Shown: positions 46,402 to 58,011, counted from the first letter of the stretch. The stretch is DNA of 64,000 nucleotides from Paenibacillus typhae (GCF_900099765.1 NZ_FNDX01000013.1:1-64000); one strand, 5' to 3'. Notes: generated by a model not told the origin, from the sequence alone. Numbers and translations are program-made.

Positions 46402-47435
46402 AAATACGCGCTATTACCTTACGCATTCTGCGGCAGTTCATTCATGATAAACGGACGATGGCACTGATGTTCATCGCCCCCCTGCTCGTCCTGAGCCTGA
46501 TGAGTCTCGTGTTTAACGGGGATGCCTATAAACCGACTATCGGTGTAACCGGCGGGGCCGCTGTCTTCGCCTCTGCGCTGGAAGCGCAGGACGCTGCCGT
46601 TACAGACTTCACTACGGCTGAACAGGGAAATGCTGCGCTGAAGGACGGCGACATAGATGCCCTGATAACCCTGGAAGGAACCTCGCCTGCTGTAAAGCTT
46701 GAGGGCAGCAACCCGACCGCTAACCGGGCGGTTCTGCTCGCCCTGCAGGAAGCCTTGCTGCAGCTTCATCCGGCAGGCTCTGGTCAGGGTGAAATCCGGC
46801 CACAGATCAGCTACTTGTACGGTGCCGAGGATATGACCACGATCGACCGCTTCGGACCGATTATGATCGGGGTCTTCATTTTCTTTTTCGTATTCCTGAT
46901 CGCCGGAGTGTCCTTTCTGCGCGAACGGACGACCGGTACACTGGAGCGTCTGCTCTCCACCCCGCTGAAGCGCTGGGAGATTGTGATCGGCTATGTCTGC
47001 GGCTTTGGCATTTTCACAGTGGTTCAGGCGCTGCTGATCTCCTGGTTTTCCATTCAGGTGCTCGGTATCATGATGGCCGGCAGCTTCGGCTATGTGCTGC
47101 TCATTACGCTGCTTCTGGCGATTACGGCGCTAACGCTAGGTACGCTGCTCTCGGCCTTTGCCGGCAATGAGCTGCAGATGATCCAGTTCATTCCGCTCGT
47201 TATAGTGCCGCAGATTTTTTTGAGCGGCCTGTTCCCGATGGATACGCTGCCGCTCTGGCTGCAGCGGGTCAGCCTGGCGACTCCGATCTATTACGGTGCC
47301 CAGGCGCTGATGGATATTATGATCCGCGGCAAAGGCTGGAGCGCAATTGCCCTGAGTGCCTATGTGCTGGTCGGCTTTTCGCTGCTGTTCATGGTTCTTA
47401 ACGTGCTGGCGCTGCGCAAGCACCGCAGAATGTAG
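46398..47435 (+). CDS. ABC-2 type transporter permease
   Basis: 345 aa from the ATG at 46398, overlapping the ATPase stop by 4 nt. One N-terminal helix (ALMFIAPLLVLSLMSLVFNG), a large extracytoplasmic domain (about 40-175), then five helices, with VSFLRERTTGTLERLLSTPL typical of ABC-2 permeases of the YhhJ/LinE kind. A half-type single permease is likely to act as a homodimer with the ATPase dimer. The substrate is unknown. Confidence 0.9.
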   Translation: MKIRAITLRILRQFIHDKRTMALMFIAPLLVLSLMSLVFNGDAYKPTIGVTGGAAVFASALEAQDAAVTDFTTAEQGNAALKDGDIDALITLEGTSPAVKLEGSNPTANRAVLLALQEALLQLHPAGSGQGEIRPQISYLYGAEDMTTIDRFGPIMIGVFIFFFVFLIAGVSFLRERTTGTLERLLSTPLKRWEIVIGYVCGFGIFTVVQALLISWFSIQVLGIMMAGSFGYVLLITLLLAITALTLGTLLSAFAGNELQMIQFIPLVIVPQIFLSGLFPMDTLPLWLQRVSLATPIYYGAQALMDIMIRGKGWSAIALSAYVLVGFSLLFMVLNVLALRKHRRM

Positions 47436-47501
47436 CCTGGTGTAACTTCGTCTGCAGCCGTGATACTATAGAGGGACAGCAACATTTTGGAGGGCCATGA
47501 T

Positions 47502-48191
47502 ATGACTAAAGAAAGTGCCGGGCAGCACGATAAAGAGCAATGGATCGAGGAGCTGCTCGCCGTCAAGGAAGACGGGCAGATGACGCCTAAGCAAATCTCC
47601 ATCCTGGAGGCGGCCATAGAGATATTTTCCGATAAAGGCTTCTCGGCGGCATCCACCAGTGAAATCGCCCAAAAGGCGGGCGTGGCTGAGGGGACGATTT
47701 TCCGCTACTACAAAACCAAAAAAGACCTGCTGCTGTCCATCGTCGGACCGACCATGAGCCGGATGATTGCCCCGTTCGTGATGCGCAACTTTAATGGGGT
47801 GCTGGATATGCCCTTTGAGAGCTATGAGGCCTTTTTGCGGGCGTTTATTGTGAACCGGCTGGACTTTGCCCGTAAAAATTTCAAAATTATCCGGATTCTC
47901 GTTCAGGAGATTCCGTTCCAGCCCGCACTGCGCGAGCAGTTTGCCGAAAATGTCCTGGCTCAGGTGCTGGAGCGGGTAACCGCGATTACAGAGCATTTCA
48001 AGGCTGAAGGTGAGGTTATTGATGCGCCAACCCCCGCCATTATCCGGTTCACTGTTTCCTCAGTGATCGGCTATCTGCTGGCCCGCCTGCTGCTGATGCC
48101 GGAGAAGGACTGGGACGATGAGGAGGAGATCAGCCAGCTGATCACCTTCATGCTGCACGGGATCGGCGGGCCGGCGCTGCGTGAGCAGTAG
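47502..48191 (+). CDS. TetR/AcrR-family regulator
   Basis: 229 aa from ATG 47502 (GGAGGG 7 nt upstream; the frame begins at a TTG inside that SD). The N-terminal helix-turn-helix is clear: ILEAAIEIFSDKGFSAASTS, EIAQKAGVAEGTIFRYYKTK. The C-terminal helical domain senses a ligand. It probably represses the exporter operon through the palindrome at 45611-45634. Confidence 0.92.
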   Translation: MTKESAGQHDKEQWIEELLAVKEDGQMTPKQISILEAAIEIFSDKGFSAASTSEIAQKAGVAEGTIFRYYKTKKDLLLSIVGPTMSRMIAPFVMRNFNGVLDMPFESYEAFLRAFIVNRLDFARKNFKIIRILVQEIPFQPALREQFAENVLAQVLERVTAITEHFKAEGEVIDAPTPAIIRFTVSSVIGYLLARLLLMPEKDWDDEEEISQLITFMLHGIGGPALREQ

Positions 48192-48220
48192 CGTCAGGCT
48201 GGATCAAATGAGCTTATATC

Positions 48221-48264
48221 GTCTAAAGCCACTGTAGAGGACACCTTCTGCAGTGGCTTTTTGG
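48221..48264 (+). terminator. Terminator of the tetR gene
   Basis: AAAGCCACTG (48225-48234) pairs with CAGTGGCTTT (48251-48260), followed by TT after the stem T's. Confidence 0.88.
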
Positions 48265-48324
48265 TAAGATAAATACGATCGAATAACCGGAAAATCCGGA
48301 CAGGTGTAAGGAAGTGAATGTAAC

Positions 48325-51300
48325 ATGGGTTATTATGTTCCCGAGCGGGTAATCCGGCTGCTGTGCGGCAGTGATGCCTTGGATAAAGGCCGTGCTGACT
48401 ACGAAGCCGGAAGGGTCCGGCTGAATTATAGAGAGAATGACGACAGGCTTGAATATTCCAAATACCGCACGCAGGTTCAGGGGCTGGAGAGCTATGATGT
48501 TGCGCTGGCCATCGACAGTGACGGGGATGTAAATGCGGAATGCACCTGTCCTGCCTATTATCACGGAGGGGCCTTTTGCCGGCATATCGCGGCCAGCCTG
48601 TTCACTATTCTTCGTCTGGAAGAGGACGGTGCGGACGATGGGAGCGAAAGCCTGTCAAAGGAAGAACCGGGCGAGCCGCTGCCGGAGACGGGCGTTCTTA
48701 CCCCACGCAATGTACCAAACGGGATTACTGGTACAGCTCCTCACACGGGAGACCGTCAGCTGGTGAACGGGATGCTGGAGGTATTCGCAGGCTTAAGCCG
48801 CACCCGGCCTAGCGTTACAGGAACCTATTCCGATCTGCGGACACCGCTGCAGGTAGAATTTATTTGCAAGCCGGTTACGGTCAACTACAGCTCGCAAATG
48901 CTGGGTATTGAGTTAAAGGTCGGCCCCAAGCGCCTCTATATTGTACAAAAAATCAGAACCTTCCTGGAGCATGTCCGGCGCGGCGAGCCGTTTGAGTTCT
49001 CCAGGCATTTCACCTACGATCCTGCGCTGCACTCATTCAACAAGGAAGACAATGATGTTCTGCTGAAGCTGATTGACATATCGTCGAATGAAAAGCTGTA
49101 CCGTGCAGGTGTCAATCCTTATGCTGCGCAATCTTCCGGGATGGGCGGGGAACGGCTGCTGGCGGTTCCGCCCTTGTTCTGGGAGGGCCTGCTGCCGGTG
49201 CTGCTTGCTGCCCCCTCTGCTTTGCTGCAGCAGGGTGATCTGATCCTGGAGAAGCTGGAGCTGTCTACCGAATCCCCGCCATTAAGTTTCCGGTTCGACC
49301 AGTCTGCAGAAGACGGATACCATCTGGATATTGAAGGCATGGCACAGGTTATGGTGCTGGAGGATTACGGGCTGGTGTTGTCCGGGGGCAAGCTGCTGAA
49401 GCTGGAATCTGAGGAATGCCGCAGGCTCGCTGAGCTGAAGCGGATGCTGGCCGCTGCCCGCAAGGACGGGATTGCCATTGCGCCTGAGCAGATGGAGCCT
49501 TTTATGGAGCAGGTCATTCCCGGGCTAAAAAAGCTTGGCAGCGTGCACATCGCCGAGGCCATCGCTGACCGGATCGTGCAGACTCCGCTGCAGGCGCGGC
49601 TGTACCTGGACCGGGTGCGGGACCGGCTGCTGGCCGGCCTCGAATTCCAATATGGCAGCATAGTGATTAATCCGCTGGAGGAGGACAGCCGCAGCCGGGG
49701 CAGCGAGGTCATTCTGATGCGGGACGGGGAAGCCGAACGGCGGATTCTCGGGCTGATGGCGCATGAGTCTTTTGTGCGGACGGAAGGCGGCTTTATTATG
49801 AGCGACGAGGAAGCGGAGTATGATTTTCTCTACCACACAATTCCGCTGCTGGAGCCGCTGCTTCAGGTGTATGCCACCACTGCCGTCAAGGGCCGGATCG
49901 CCGCCGATACCTACACGCCTAAGGCTGTATTAACCTGGAACGAAAAAACCGACTGGCTGGAGTTCAAATTCGCCGTGCAGGGCATCGCGGAGACTGACAT
50001 TGTGCAGATTCTTGAGGCGCTGCAGGAAAAACGCAGATACTACCGCCTCCCGGACGGTGCGCTGCTGCCGCTGGAAAGTGCAGAGTTTCTGCAGATTATC
50101 GAGTTCATGAATGAGCTCGGGGTACACAGTGTTCCTTTTAACAAACCACAATTTACTCTGCCGCTGGTCCAGGGTCTGCAGCTGAATCCGGAATCCCGGC
50201 ATGGCGATGCGGTTACGATCGGGCGCTCCTTCCGGCGGTTAATGGCCAATATGGCCAGTCCCGAAAATCTCGATTTTCCGCTGCCGGATAGCCTCGCCCC
50301 TGTGCTCCGTGATTATCAGCAGTTCGGGTTCCAGTGGATGAAGACGCTCGCCCACTACCGGTTCGGCGGCATTCTGGCTGATGATATGGGACTTGGCAAA
50401 ACGCTGCAGAGCATTGCTTTTCTGCTCTCGGAGCTTACCGATATCCGTGAAGGCGGCAAGCCTGCGCTGATCGTCGCTCCAGCCTCCCTGCTCTACAACT
50501 GGCAGAATGAGCTCAAGCGGTTCGCCCCGGACATCAAGGCCGTTATTGCCGACGGCAGCCTGAATGAACGTACCAAGGCGGTCCGCAAGAGTTCGGGGGC
50601 TGACGTTATTATCACCTCCTATCCGCTGCTGCGCAGGGACATTGAGCTATATGCCAGGCTATCCTTCCATACCCTGATTCTGGATGAGGCCCAGATGATC
50701 AAGAACCATGCCACACAGACTGCGCAGGCGGTAAAAATACTGCAGGCCCGCTACCGCTTCGCCCTCACAGGAACGCCGGTGGAAAATGCGCTGGAGGATT
50801 TGTGGTCGATTTACAGCGTTGTTTTTCCCGGCCTGTTCCCCGGCAAAAAAGCGTTCCATGATCTGCCGCGCGATACGGTCGCCAAGCGGACCCGCCCGTT
50901 CCTGCTGCGCCGTCTGAAAAGCGATGTGCTCAAGGAGCTGCCGGACAAAATCGAATCGCTGCATGCCTCGGAGCTGCTGCCTGAGCAGAAAAAGCTGTAC
51001 ATGGCTTATCTCGCCAGACTGCGGAAGGAAGCACTGAAGCACCTCGACAACGAGAGCTTCGGCCACGGCCGGATCAAGGTACTGGCCGGGATCACCCGGC
51101 TGCGGCAGCTCTGCTGCCACCCTGCCCTGTTCGTCGAGGACTACAGCGGCGGCTCGGCCAAGTTCGACCAGCTGCTGGAGATCATCGAGGAATGCCGCAG
51201 CTCCGGCAAACGGATGCTCATCTTCTCCCAGTTCACGGAGATGCTCGGGATGATCGGCCGGGAGCTTGCCCTGCAGGGCGTCCGGCATTTTTATCTGGAC

Positions 51301-51666
51301 GGCAAAACGCCGGCCGACCAACGGGTGGAGCTGTGCACCCGGTTCAATGAAGGGGAACGCGATCTGTTTCTCATTTCGTTAAAAGCCGGGGGCACCGGCC
51401 TTAACCTGACCGGAGCAGACACGGTGATCCTGTACGATCTATGGTGGAACCCGGCCGTCGAGCAGCAGGCTGCCGACCGGGCCCACCGGATCGGACAGAA
51501 AAAGGTGGTGCAGGTAATCCGTCTCGTAGCCCAGGGCACCGTCGAGGACAAAATGTACGAGCTGCAGCAGAAGAAAAAGAACCTGATCGAGGAGGTCATC
51601 CAGCCTGGGGCAGAGGCGCTCTCCGCCCTCACCGAGCAGGATATCCGCGAGATTCTGATGCTCTGA
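48325..51666 (+). CDS. SWIM zinc-finger SNF2-family helicase
   Basis: 1113 aa. A SWIM finger lies at residues 73-87 (Cys73-x-Cys75 ... Cys85-x-His87). A long middle region of about 550 residues belongs to the SNF2-associated bacterial domain. The ATPase core has [19 protein letters not shown] (about 685-700), [15 protein letters not shown] (about 783) and [15 protein letters not shown]. The second RecA lobe has [27 protein letters not shown] and ADRAHRIGQ. It is a DNA translocase that remodels protein-DNA complexes; the cellular role of the bacterial form is unclear. Monocistronic, with no restriction or defence partner next to it. Confidence 0.92.
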   Translation: MGYYVPERVIRLLCGSDALDKGRADYEAGRVRLNYRENDDRLEYSKYRTQVQGLESYDVALAIDSDGDVNAECTCPAYYHGGAFCRHIAASLFTILRLEEDGADDGSESLSKEEPGEPLPETGVLTPRNVPNGITGTAPHTGDRQLVNGMLEVFAGLSRTRPSVTGTYSDLRTPLQVEFICKPVTVNYSSQMLGIELKVGPKRLYIVQKIRTFLEHVRRGEPFEFSRHFTYDPALHSFNKEDNDVLLKLIDISSNEKLYRAGVNPYAAQSSGMGGERLLAVPPLFWEGLLPVLLAAPSALLQQGDLILEKLELSTESPPLSFRFDQSAEDGYHLDIEGMAQVMVLEDYGLVLSGGKLLKLESEECRRLAELKRMLAAARKDGIAIAPEQMEPFMEQVIPGLKKLGSVHIAEAIADRIVQTPLQARLYLDRVRDRLLAGLEFQYGSIVINPLEEDSRSRGSEVILMRDGEAERRILGLMAHESFVRTEGGFIMSDEEAEYDFLYHTIPLLEPLLQVYATTAVKGRIAADTYTPKAVLTWNEKTDWLEFKFAVQGIAETDIVQILEALQEKRRYYRLPDGALLPLESAEFLQIIEFMNELGVHSVPFNKPQFTLPLVQGLQLNPESRHGDAVTIGRSFRRLMANMASPENLDFPLPDSLAPVLRDYQQFGFQWMKTLAHYRFGGILADDMGLGKTLQSIAFLLSELTDIREGGKPALIVAPASLLYNWQNELKRFAPDIKAVIADGSLNERTKAVRKSSGADVIITSYPLLRRDIELYARLSFHTLILDEAQMIKNHATQTAQAVKILQARYRFALTGTPVENALEDLWSIYSVVFPGLFPGKKAFHDLPRDTVAKRTRPFLLRRLKSDVLKELPDKIESLHASELLPEQKKLYMAYLARLRKEALKHLDNESFGHGRIKVLAGITRLRQLCCHPALFVEDYSGGSAKFDQLLEIIEECRSSGKRMLIFSQFTEMLGMIGRELALQGVRHFYLDGKTPADQRVELCTRFNEGERDLFLISLKAGGTGLNLTGADTVILYDLWWNPAVEQQAADRAHRIGQKKVVQVIRLVAQGTVEDKMYELQQKKKNLIEEVIQPGAEALSALTEQDIREILML

Positions 51667-51802
51667 TGAGTTGAAGGATTTGGAAGCGCAGAAGCAAATA
51701 AAGTATAATAGCAGGGATTGTTATTGCTTAAGCAGCAGGCCGTTTGGGCCTGCTGACGCTTCTCTTAATGGTTTTTATACTATTCTACGGAGGTGCATTA
51801 AC

Positions 51803-52384
51803 ATGAGTTTTACCCTGGAACTGGGCGCTTCAGCCCCCGACTTCTCTTTAAAAGCAACAGACGGTCAGACGTACTCGCTGGACAGCTTTGCTACGGCCAA
51901 AGCGCTGGTTATCTTCTTCACCTGCAATCATTGCCCGTTCGTCGTCGGGTCCGATGAAGTCACGCGCCAGACCGCCGAAAAGTACCGTGAGCTGGGAGTA
52001 GCTTTTGCGGGAATTAACGCCAACAGTGAGACGACCCATCCGGACGATTCCTACGGGCATATGGTGAAGCGGATGGAGGAGCAAAACTTCCCTTGGCTCT
52101 ATCTCCGCGATGACACGCAGGAGACCGCACGGGCTTACGGTGCGCTGCGCACGCCGCACTTCTTTGTTTTTGATCAGGACCGCAAGCTGGTCTACACCGG
52201 CCGTGGTGTCGATAACCCGCGTGAAACCGCCAAAATGACGGTCAACGACCTGGACAACGCGTTGTCCCAGCTGCTCGCCGGACAAGCCATCACCACACCG
52301 TTGACCAACCCGATCGGCTGCAACGTCAAATGGGACGGTCAGGATGCGCACTGGATGCCTTCCGAGGCTTGTGATTTGGTGTAG
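51803..52384 (+). CDS. Thioredoxin-fold redoxin (AhpC/TSA-like)
   Basis: 193 aa from ATG 51803 (ACGGAGGTG upstream). It begins [20 protein letters not shown] and has the active-site CNHCPF (CxxC) at about residues 41-44, then [20 protein letters not shown] and [20 protein letters not shown]. It resembles the peroxiredoxin-like thioredoxin proteins (YneN/ResA-like fold) but has no signal peptide, so it should be cytosolic. It is probably a thiol-disulphide oxidoreductase; the partner is unknown. Confidence 0.88.
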   Translation: MSFTLELGASAPDFSLKATDGQTYSLDSFATAKALVIFFTCNHCPFVVGSDEVTRQTAEKYRELGVAFAGINANSETTHPDDSYGHMVKRMEEQNFPWLYLRDDTQETARAYGALRTPHFFVFDQDRKLVYTGRGVDNPRETAKMTVNDLDNALSQLLAGQAITTPLTNPIGCNVKWDGQDAHWMPSEACDLV

Positions 52385-52584
52385 ATGGATTTTTAGCGGG
52401 TTGGGATCGCCTCGGGATGAAATTATATTCGATAGGTTAAGGCCTAGCTAACCGAGTTGTTGGTTTTGGTTCAGTTAAGGGGATTTTTCCCTTTATTCCG
52501 GGCTTGGGTGCTCGGTTTGGGCTCTGTTAAAGGGATTTTTCCGCTTAGCCGGGGCTTGGATGGCTGAGTTAAGCCTGGTTTCGC
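52385..52584. repeat. Degenerate intergenic repeat (two to three copies)
   Basis: No gene was found. Two copies of a roughly 50-bp element share GTTAAAGGGATTTTTCC (TTCAGTTAAGGGGATTTTTC near 52468 and CTGTTAAAGGGATTTTTCCG near 52525), each with a small AAGGG/CCCTT hairpin, then CGGGCTTGG. A partial third copy (GAGTTAAGCCTGG) follows. Probably a dispersed intergenic element. Confidence 0.5.
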
Positions 52585-52637
52585 ATAAAAAGAGGGACTT
52601 TCCAGCCGGAAGCTGGTGAAGCCCCTCTTTATTTTAT
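52585..52637 (-). terminator. Terminator after the collagen-like gene
   Basis: Outer stem AAAGAGGG (52589-52596) with CCCTCTTT (52623-52630), inner hairpin CCAGC/GCTGG. T-rich on both sides, so it can serve both the collagen-like gene and the redoxin gene. Confidence 0.8.
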
Positions 52638-52659
52638 TGTTAGCTAAAGAAACCCAGAC

Positions 52660-54333
<1,674 letters not shown>

Positions 54334-54348
54334 CTATGAAAATTGTGA

Positions 54349-54699
54349 TTAATCCATAACTTCATGAGAGACTACACGGTGGGCTTCCACCAGTTGGCCG
54401 CCAGCCTGCTTGCCCCACACGGAGATGCCCAGATCAGCCTCTATAATCTCTCCGGTTGTAATGACAAACTCATAGCTATCCAGGTCTGCAAAATACTCCC
54501 GGCTCACAGACTCATTCGGAGCCATATTGATAACCTCACTCACATATAAGTTTCTGATTGCGGTAAGATAGTAGCCTTCGATTACAACGCTGGCTGCAGC
54601 AGTGGAAGAACGGTTAATAATCCGTACAGTCACAAGCTGGGCAGGTCTGACCCCGGATACAGGATTATTTTCGATCGGTCCGGTTGATAATATAGCCAT
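54349..54699 (-). CDS. Stand-alone copy of the collagen-like protein's N-terminal domain, 116 aa
   Basis: 116 aa from ATG 54699 (AAAGGAGGAATACAACAGG leader). It aligns along its whole length with residues 1-120 of the neighbouring collagen-like protein: LSTGPIENN, the RNLYVSE core, a YFADLDSYEF segment and a (G)QLV.AHR end. It has no collagen repeats, signal or membrane helix. It is transcribed first, 34 nt before the collagen-like gene, so it probably forms part of the same structure, perhaps a base or cap; this is inference. Confidence 0.82.
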   Translation of the reverse strand: MAILSTGPIENNPVSGVRPAQLVTVRIINRSSTAAASVVIEGYYLTAIRNLYVSEVINMAPNESVSREYFADLDSYEFVITTGEIIEADLGISVWGKQAGGQLVEAHRVVSHEVMD

Positions 54700-54906
54700 C
54701 CTGTTGTATTCCTCCTTTCCATTCTCCCGTCTATGAAACGAACCTTTGATTCTAGCGGCCCTGCTAAATGAACCGCACAATATATTAATATTCCTGCGCA
54801 GTTCCGGCCGTGTGGACGGCAGACAGGCTGCATTCACCGAAATCTGCAAATCCGCATACGCTGTTCTATGGAGTGAATGCCTTTCGTGCTACTGCTTTCC
54901 TGAACG
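54700..54906. other. Divergent intergenic region
   Basis: About 200 bp between the minus-strand surface-protein pair and the plus-strand small ORF. No convincing promoter was identified. Sporulation-sigma sites are hard to judge by eye. Confidence 0.4.
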
Positions 54907-55212
54907 ATGGAGATGGAAGAAGGGAGTCCCATGGTCCCTCCTGGCAAAGGAAAAAAGACTAGTGTCAAGAAACCGCCGGCAAATCCAAAAGCCCAAAGCC
55001 CGAAGGGGCTGGAATTCGCAGTTGCAGGGCTTTTGCTGACCGGCAAGCTAAAGGTGGATTCGATTCAGATGTTTACCGATGCATCCCTGGTAGTCAGCCT
55101 GGTCGGCAAATATAAAACATTAAGCAATCTGAGCCAGAGTAACGTGGATAAGCTGGTCAGCTTTCTGGACGATAACAGCAGCCTGACTTTGAACGAAATC
55201 ATGACCCTCTGA
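54907..55212 (+). CDS. Small hypothetical protein, up to 101 aa
   Basis: An open frame with a Pro/Lys-rich N-terminus (PPGKGKKTSVKKPPANPKAQ), a hydrophobic segment (LEFAVAGLLLTGKL) and a helical C-terminal part (SLVVSLVGKYKTLSNLSQSN ... SSLTLNEIMTL). Starts at 54907, 54913 or 54931 are possible; none has an ideal SD, though GAAGGGAG precedes 54931. The composition looks protein-like rather than random. The family is not recognised. It lies divergent from the surface-protein pair. Confidence 0.5.
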   Translation: MEMEEGSPMVPPGKGKKTSVKKPPANPKAQSPKGLEFAVAGLLLTGKLKVDSIQMFTDASLVVSLVGKYKTLSNLSQSNVDKLVSFLDDNSSLTLNEIMTL

Positions 55213-55376
55213 AGCAAAAAGCGGATTTTGACGCGGAGGAATTCGCCGGCGGGCTTTTGCTCGTTATTGTGATTGCACTGCTGATCTACGGCTCCACAGA
55301 CATTAAAACCCTCACAGCAGCACCTACCTCGGATTAAACTTTTTCATAAAAAACCAGCCGTTCTCCCTCCCGCCTC

Positions 55377-55404
55377 TTGCTTTCTTCCGGAAATTCGCTA
55401 TACT
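55377..55404 (+). promoter_or_regulatory. Candidate promoter of the argS T-box transcript
   Basis: TTGCTT (55377-55382), 16-nt spacer, TATACT (55399-55404). The transcript would begin near 55411, just before the T-box leader. Confidence 0.55.
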
Positions 55405-55410
55405 TGAAAA

Positions 55411-55660
55411 AAATCATACGTAATCGATGAACGGGACAGTAGTGGATTGGACCCTAGTCTCAGCGAGCCGGGAATGGTGGAAACCGGTACAGAGCCAATG
55501 CATGAAGCGCACCCGGGAGATGGACTTCTGAACTAACAGTAGGAAGCCCCGGCTGAAGACCGTTAACTTGTGAGCGGCTGAACCCCTGGTTCAGCAACGA
55601 GAGTGGTACCGCGAGCGCTAATCAAGCCTTCGTCTCTTTAATGAGATGAGGGCTTTTTCT
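55411..55660 (+). promoter_or_regulatory. T-box riboswitch upstream of argS
   Basis: The leader contains the invariant T-box sequence AGAGTGGTACCGCG (about 55600-55613) after a long stem I (CCGGGAATGGTGGAAACCGG region). The terminator AAGCCTTCGTCTC/GAGATGAGGGCTT with a T-run spans 55624-55660. The likely specifier is CGC in GAAGCGCACCC, which pairs with a tRNA-Arg reading CGN codons. Uncharged tRNA-Arg should favour the antiterminator and argS expression. Confidence 0.93.
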
Positions 55661-55724
55661 TATGCAAAAAGAGTTCTCTTTCATCGATGCTGCAGCCATT
55701 TTGCCAATATAGGAGGTCATAGTC

Positions 55725-57653
55725 ATGTTAAGCCAACTTATCAAAAACAGCCTGGAGCAAAGCGTCCGGCAGGTGTTAACAGCCCTTGATGCAGCAGTTA
55801 CAGAGCTTCCCCCTGTTGTGCTCGAGCAGCCGGCCAATCCCGACTTCGGCGACTACTCCAGTAACATTGCCATGCAGCTTGCCAAAGTACTGCGTAAGGC
55901 ACCTATGGCTATCGCGGAGCTGATAACAACCGAAATTAGTCAATCAGGTGGTTTAAACGGACTTTTTTGCAAAATCGATATTGCCGCACCGGGCTTCATT
56001 AATCTATATATCGCCTGGCGGGAGTGGGCCGGACGAAGCTTTGAACTGCCAGGAGCCGCAGGGGAAAAAGTTATCGTTGAGCATACCAGCGTGAACCCAA
56101 ACAAGTCGATGCATATAGGACATCTTAGAAACTCTTGTATCGGGGATGCACTGGTGCGTGTTTTGCGGAAAACCGGGTACAGCGTCGAGGTGCATAACTA
56201 TGTAGATGATCTGGGCAATCAGCTGGCAGATACGGTGGTCGGGCTGCTGAATGTGCCGCTGGCTGGTGATCATGTCCGTTTTGGCGATTACTGCTGGGAC
56301 ATTTATGCCGGTGTGAACAAAGAATATGCGCTGCATCCGGAGAGTGTGCACAAACGGACGGAGATCCTTCATGCGCTGGAAGAAGGCCACGGCAATACCG
56401 CCTGGCTGGGCAGTCTTGTCGCCGAACGGATTGTGCGGGAGCATGTCGCGGAGATGAAGGGTTTTGGTATCGGCTATGACCTGCTGGTCTGGGAGAGCAG
56501 CATTCTGAAGGAGGGCTTCTGGGCATCGGCTTTTGCGCTGCTGAAGCAGACCGAGGTATTCGTGCAGGAAACACAGGGCAAGCTGGCGGGCTGCTGGATT
56601 CTCAAGCAGGCTGCTGAGGAGCCGTCAGAGGCAGATGCCGATGAGCATCACAAGGATAAGGTGCTGGTGCGCTCGAACGGGATTTTAACCTATACGGCCA
56701 AGGATATTGCCTACCATCTCTGGAAATTCGGCCTGCTGGATAAGGATTTCAGCTACAGCGAATTTAACGCCGGACTTTGGACTACGGGGCTGAGCGGGGA
56801 GCAGCTTGCTTTTGGGAGGGCTGACCGGGTGGTTAATGTCATCGACTACAGACAGGAATATCCACAGGCGATGGTCAAGCAGGCACTGGAGGTACTCGGG
56901 TACACCGAGCAGGCTGAAAAATTGCATCATGTTAGCTATGGGGTGGTTTCACTAAGTCCGGCGTCCGCAGCCGAGCTTAGCATTGACATCTCCGAGGGCA
57001 AAGCATCCTACGCCATGTCCGGCCGCCAGGGCATCGGCATCAAGGTAACCGAGCTGGTACAGCTGATGGAGAACACAATTGACGCTACCCGTTCTGACAA
57101 AAGCGGCCTCTCCAGCCGGCTCATCGCCACCGCTGCCATCCGTTATTATCTGCTGCGTTTTAATCTGGGGACGGAGATTATTTTCGACTTCAAGCAGGCA
57201 ACAGAGATTTCCGGTAACACAGGCGTGTACCTGATGTACACCTACGCGCGTGCAGGCAGTGTGCTTAGTAAAGTCGTGGTTTCGGCAGATGAAGCTAAGC
57301 TTAATGCGGAGAGGGCCAACTCTTCTGCGGAAAAAGCTAAGCTTAATGCGGAGCAAACGGATGCCCTTCCCGTCTTCCCGGCGGCACTGCAAAAAGCTGA
57401 GCTCGCTCTGCTGAGGCATCTCAGTAACTGGCAGGACACGCTCTATAGCGCAAGCGTTCAGCTGACGCCGAATACGATCTGCAACTACGCGCATACACTG
57501 GCTTCGCTGTTCAACAATTTTTACTCGGCCTGCCCGATTCTGAAAGGCGAGCCTGAATCCGTGGCCTTCCGTCTCTGGCTCACGTTAAGATTCCGGGACA
57601 CACTCGGCGAAGTGCTGGAGGTACTCGGCCTGCCGCAGCCGGAGCGGATGTAG
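55725..57653 (+). CDS. argS: Arginyl-tRNA synthetase (T-box-regulated form)
   Basis: 642 aa. Class I signature HIGH in VNPNKSMHIGHLRNSCIGDA (about residue 128). YAMSGRQGIGIKVTEL takes the place of KMSKS, as in many ArgRS. The N-terminal Add-1 domain and C-terminal DALR anticodon domain (NYAHTLASLFNNFYSACPIL) are present. It is longer than the usual 550-590. Part of the excess is a Lys/Glu/Ala linker (about 519-545) containing a direct repeat of AKLNAE, encoded by two copies of a 20-bp sequence at 57292 and 57334. SD AGGAGG precedes the ATG. Confidence 0.95.
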   Translation: MLSQLIKNSLEQSVRQVLTALDAAVTELPPVVLEQPANPDFGDYSSNIAMQLAKVLRKAPMAIAELITTEISQSGGLNGLFCKIDIAAPGFINLYIAWREWAGRSFELPGAAGEKVIVEHTSVNPNKSMHIGHLRNSCIGDALVRVLRKTGYSVEVHNYVDDLGNQLADTVVGLLNVPLAGDHVRFGDYCWDIYAGVNKEYALHPESVHKRTEILHALEEGHGNTAWLGSLVAERIVREHVAEMKGFGIGYDLLVWESSILKEGFWASAFALLKQTEVFVQETQGKLAGCWILKQAAEEPSEADADEHHKDKVLVRSNGILTYTAKDIAYHLWKFGLLDKDFSYSEFNAGLWTTGLSGEQLAFGRADRVVNVIDYRQEYPQAMVKQALEVLGYTEQAEKLHHVSYGVVSLSPASAAELSIDISEGKASYAMSGRQGIGIKVTELVQLMENTIDATRSDKSGLSSRLIATAAIRYYLLRFNLGTEIIFDFKQATEISGNTGVYLMYTYARAGSVLSKVVVSADEAKLNAERANSSAEKAKLNAEQTDALPVFPAALQKAELALLRHLSNWQDTLYSASVQLTPNTICNYAHTLASLFNNFYSACPILKGEPESVAFRLWLTLRFRDTLGEVLEVLGLPQPERM

Positions 57654-58011
57654 CCGCCGTTATTACTTGTTTTGAACTAATGTGTGACTGGCATCGTACA
57701 TCCCGCTGTGATAAACATGAGGAAGACCAGACTAAATAGGGTTTATAAGGAGAGTTTTATCCGCACTACTGCTTGATCGATCCTAAAAGTTGCATCGCCA
57801 TTGATATAACTGCATTTTGTGCAGCTATATTCCGCAAAAAAGCATCTCTCATTGGGATAAGTGTAGTCCGTGCAACTAAAATCAGCAAAATCGTCCCTTT
57901 ATCCAGATTTCGGGAGTTTTAGTTGCACAAAGTACAGCTAAAGTGGGATTCCGCGGGCCTGACAGTGCTTTTAGCTGTACAAACTACACTTAAAGCTGCT
58001 CTCTCTCCTGT
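57654..58011. repeat. Non-coding region with four copies of an imperfect palindromic motif
   Basis: No gene was found. Four related segments of about 25 bp occur: near 57806 (AACTGCATTTTGTGCAGCTA), 57856 (AAGTGTAGTCCGTGCAACTA), 57917 (TTTTAGTTGCACAAAGTACA) and 57968 (TTTTAGCTGTACAAACTACA). They fit TTTAGYTGYACnnnnTRCAnYTAAA in alternating orientations and can form small hairpins. They look like a dispersed intergenic repeat family. Confidence 0.6.
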
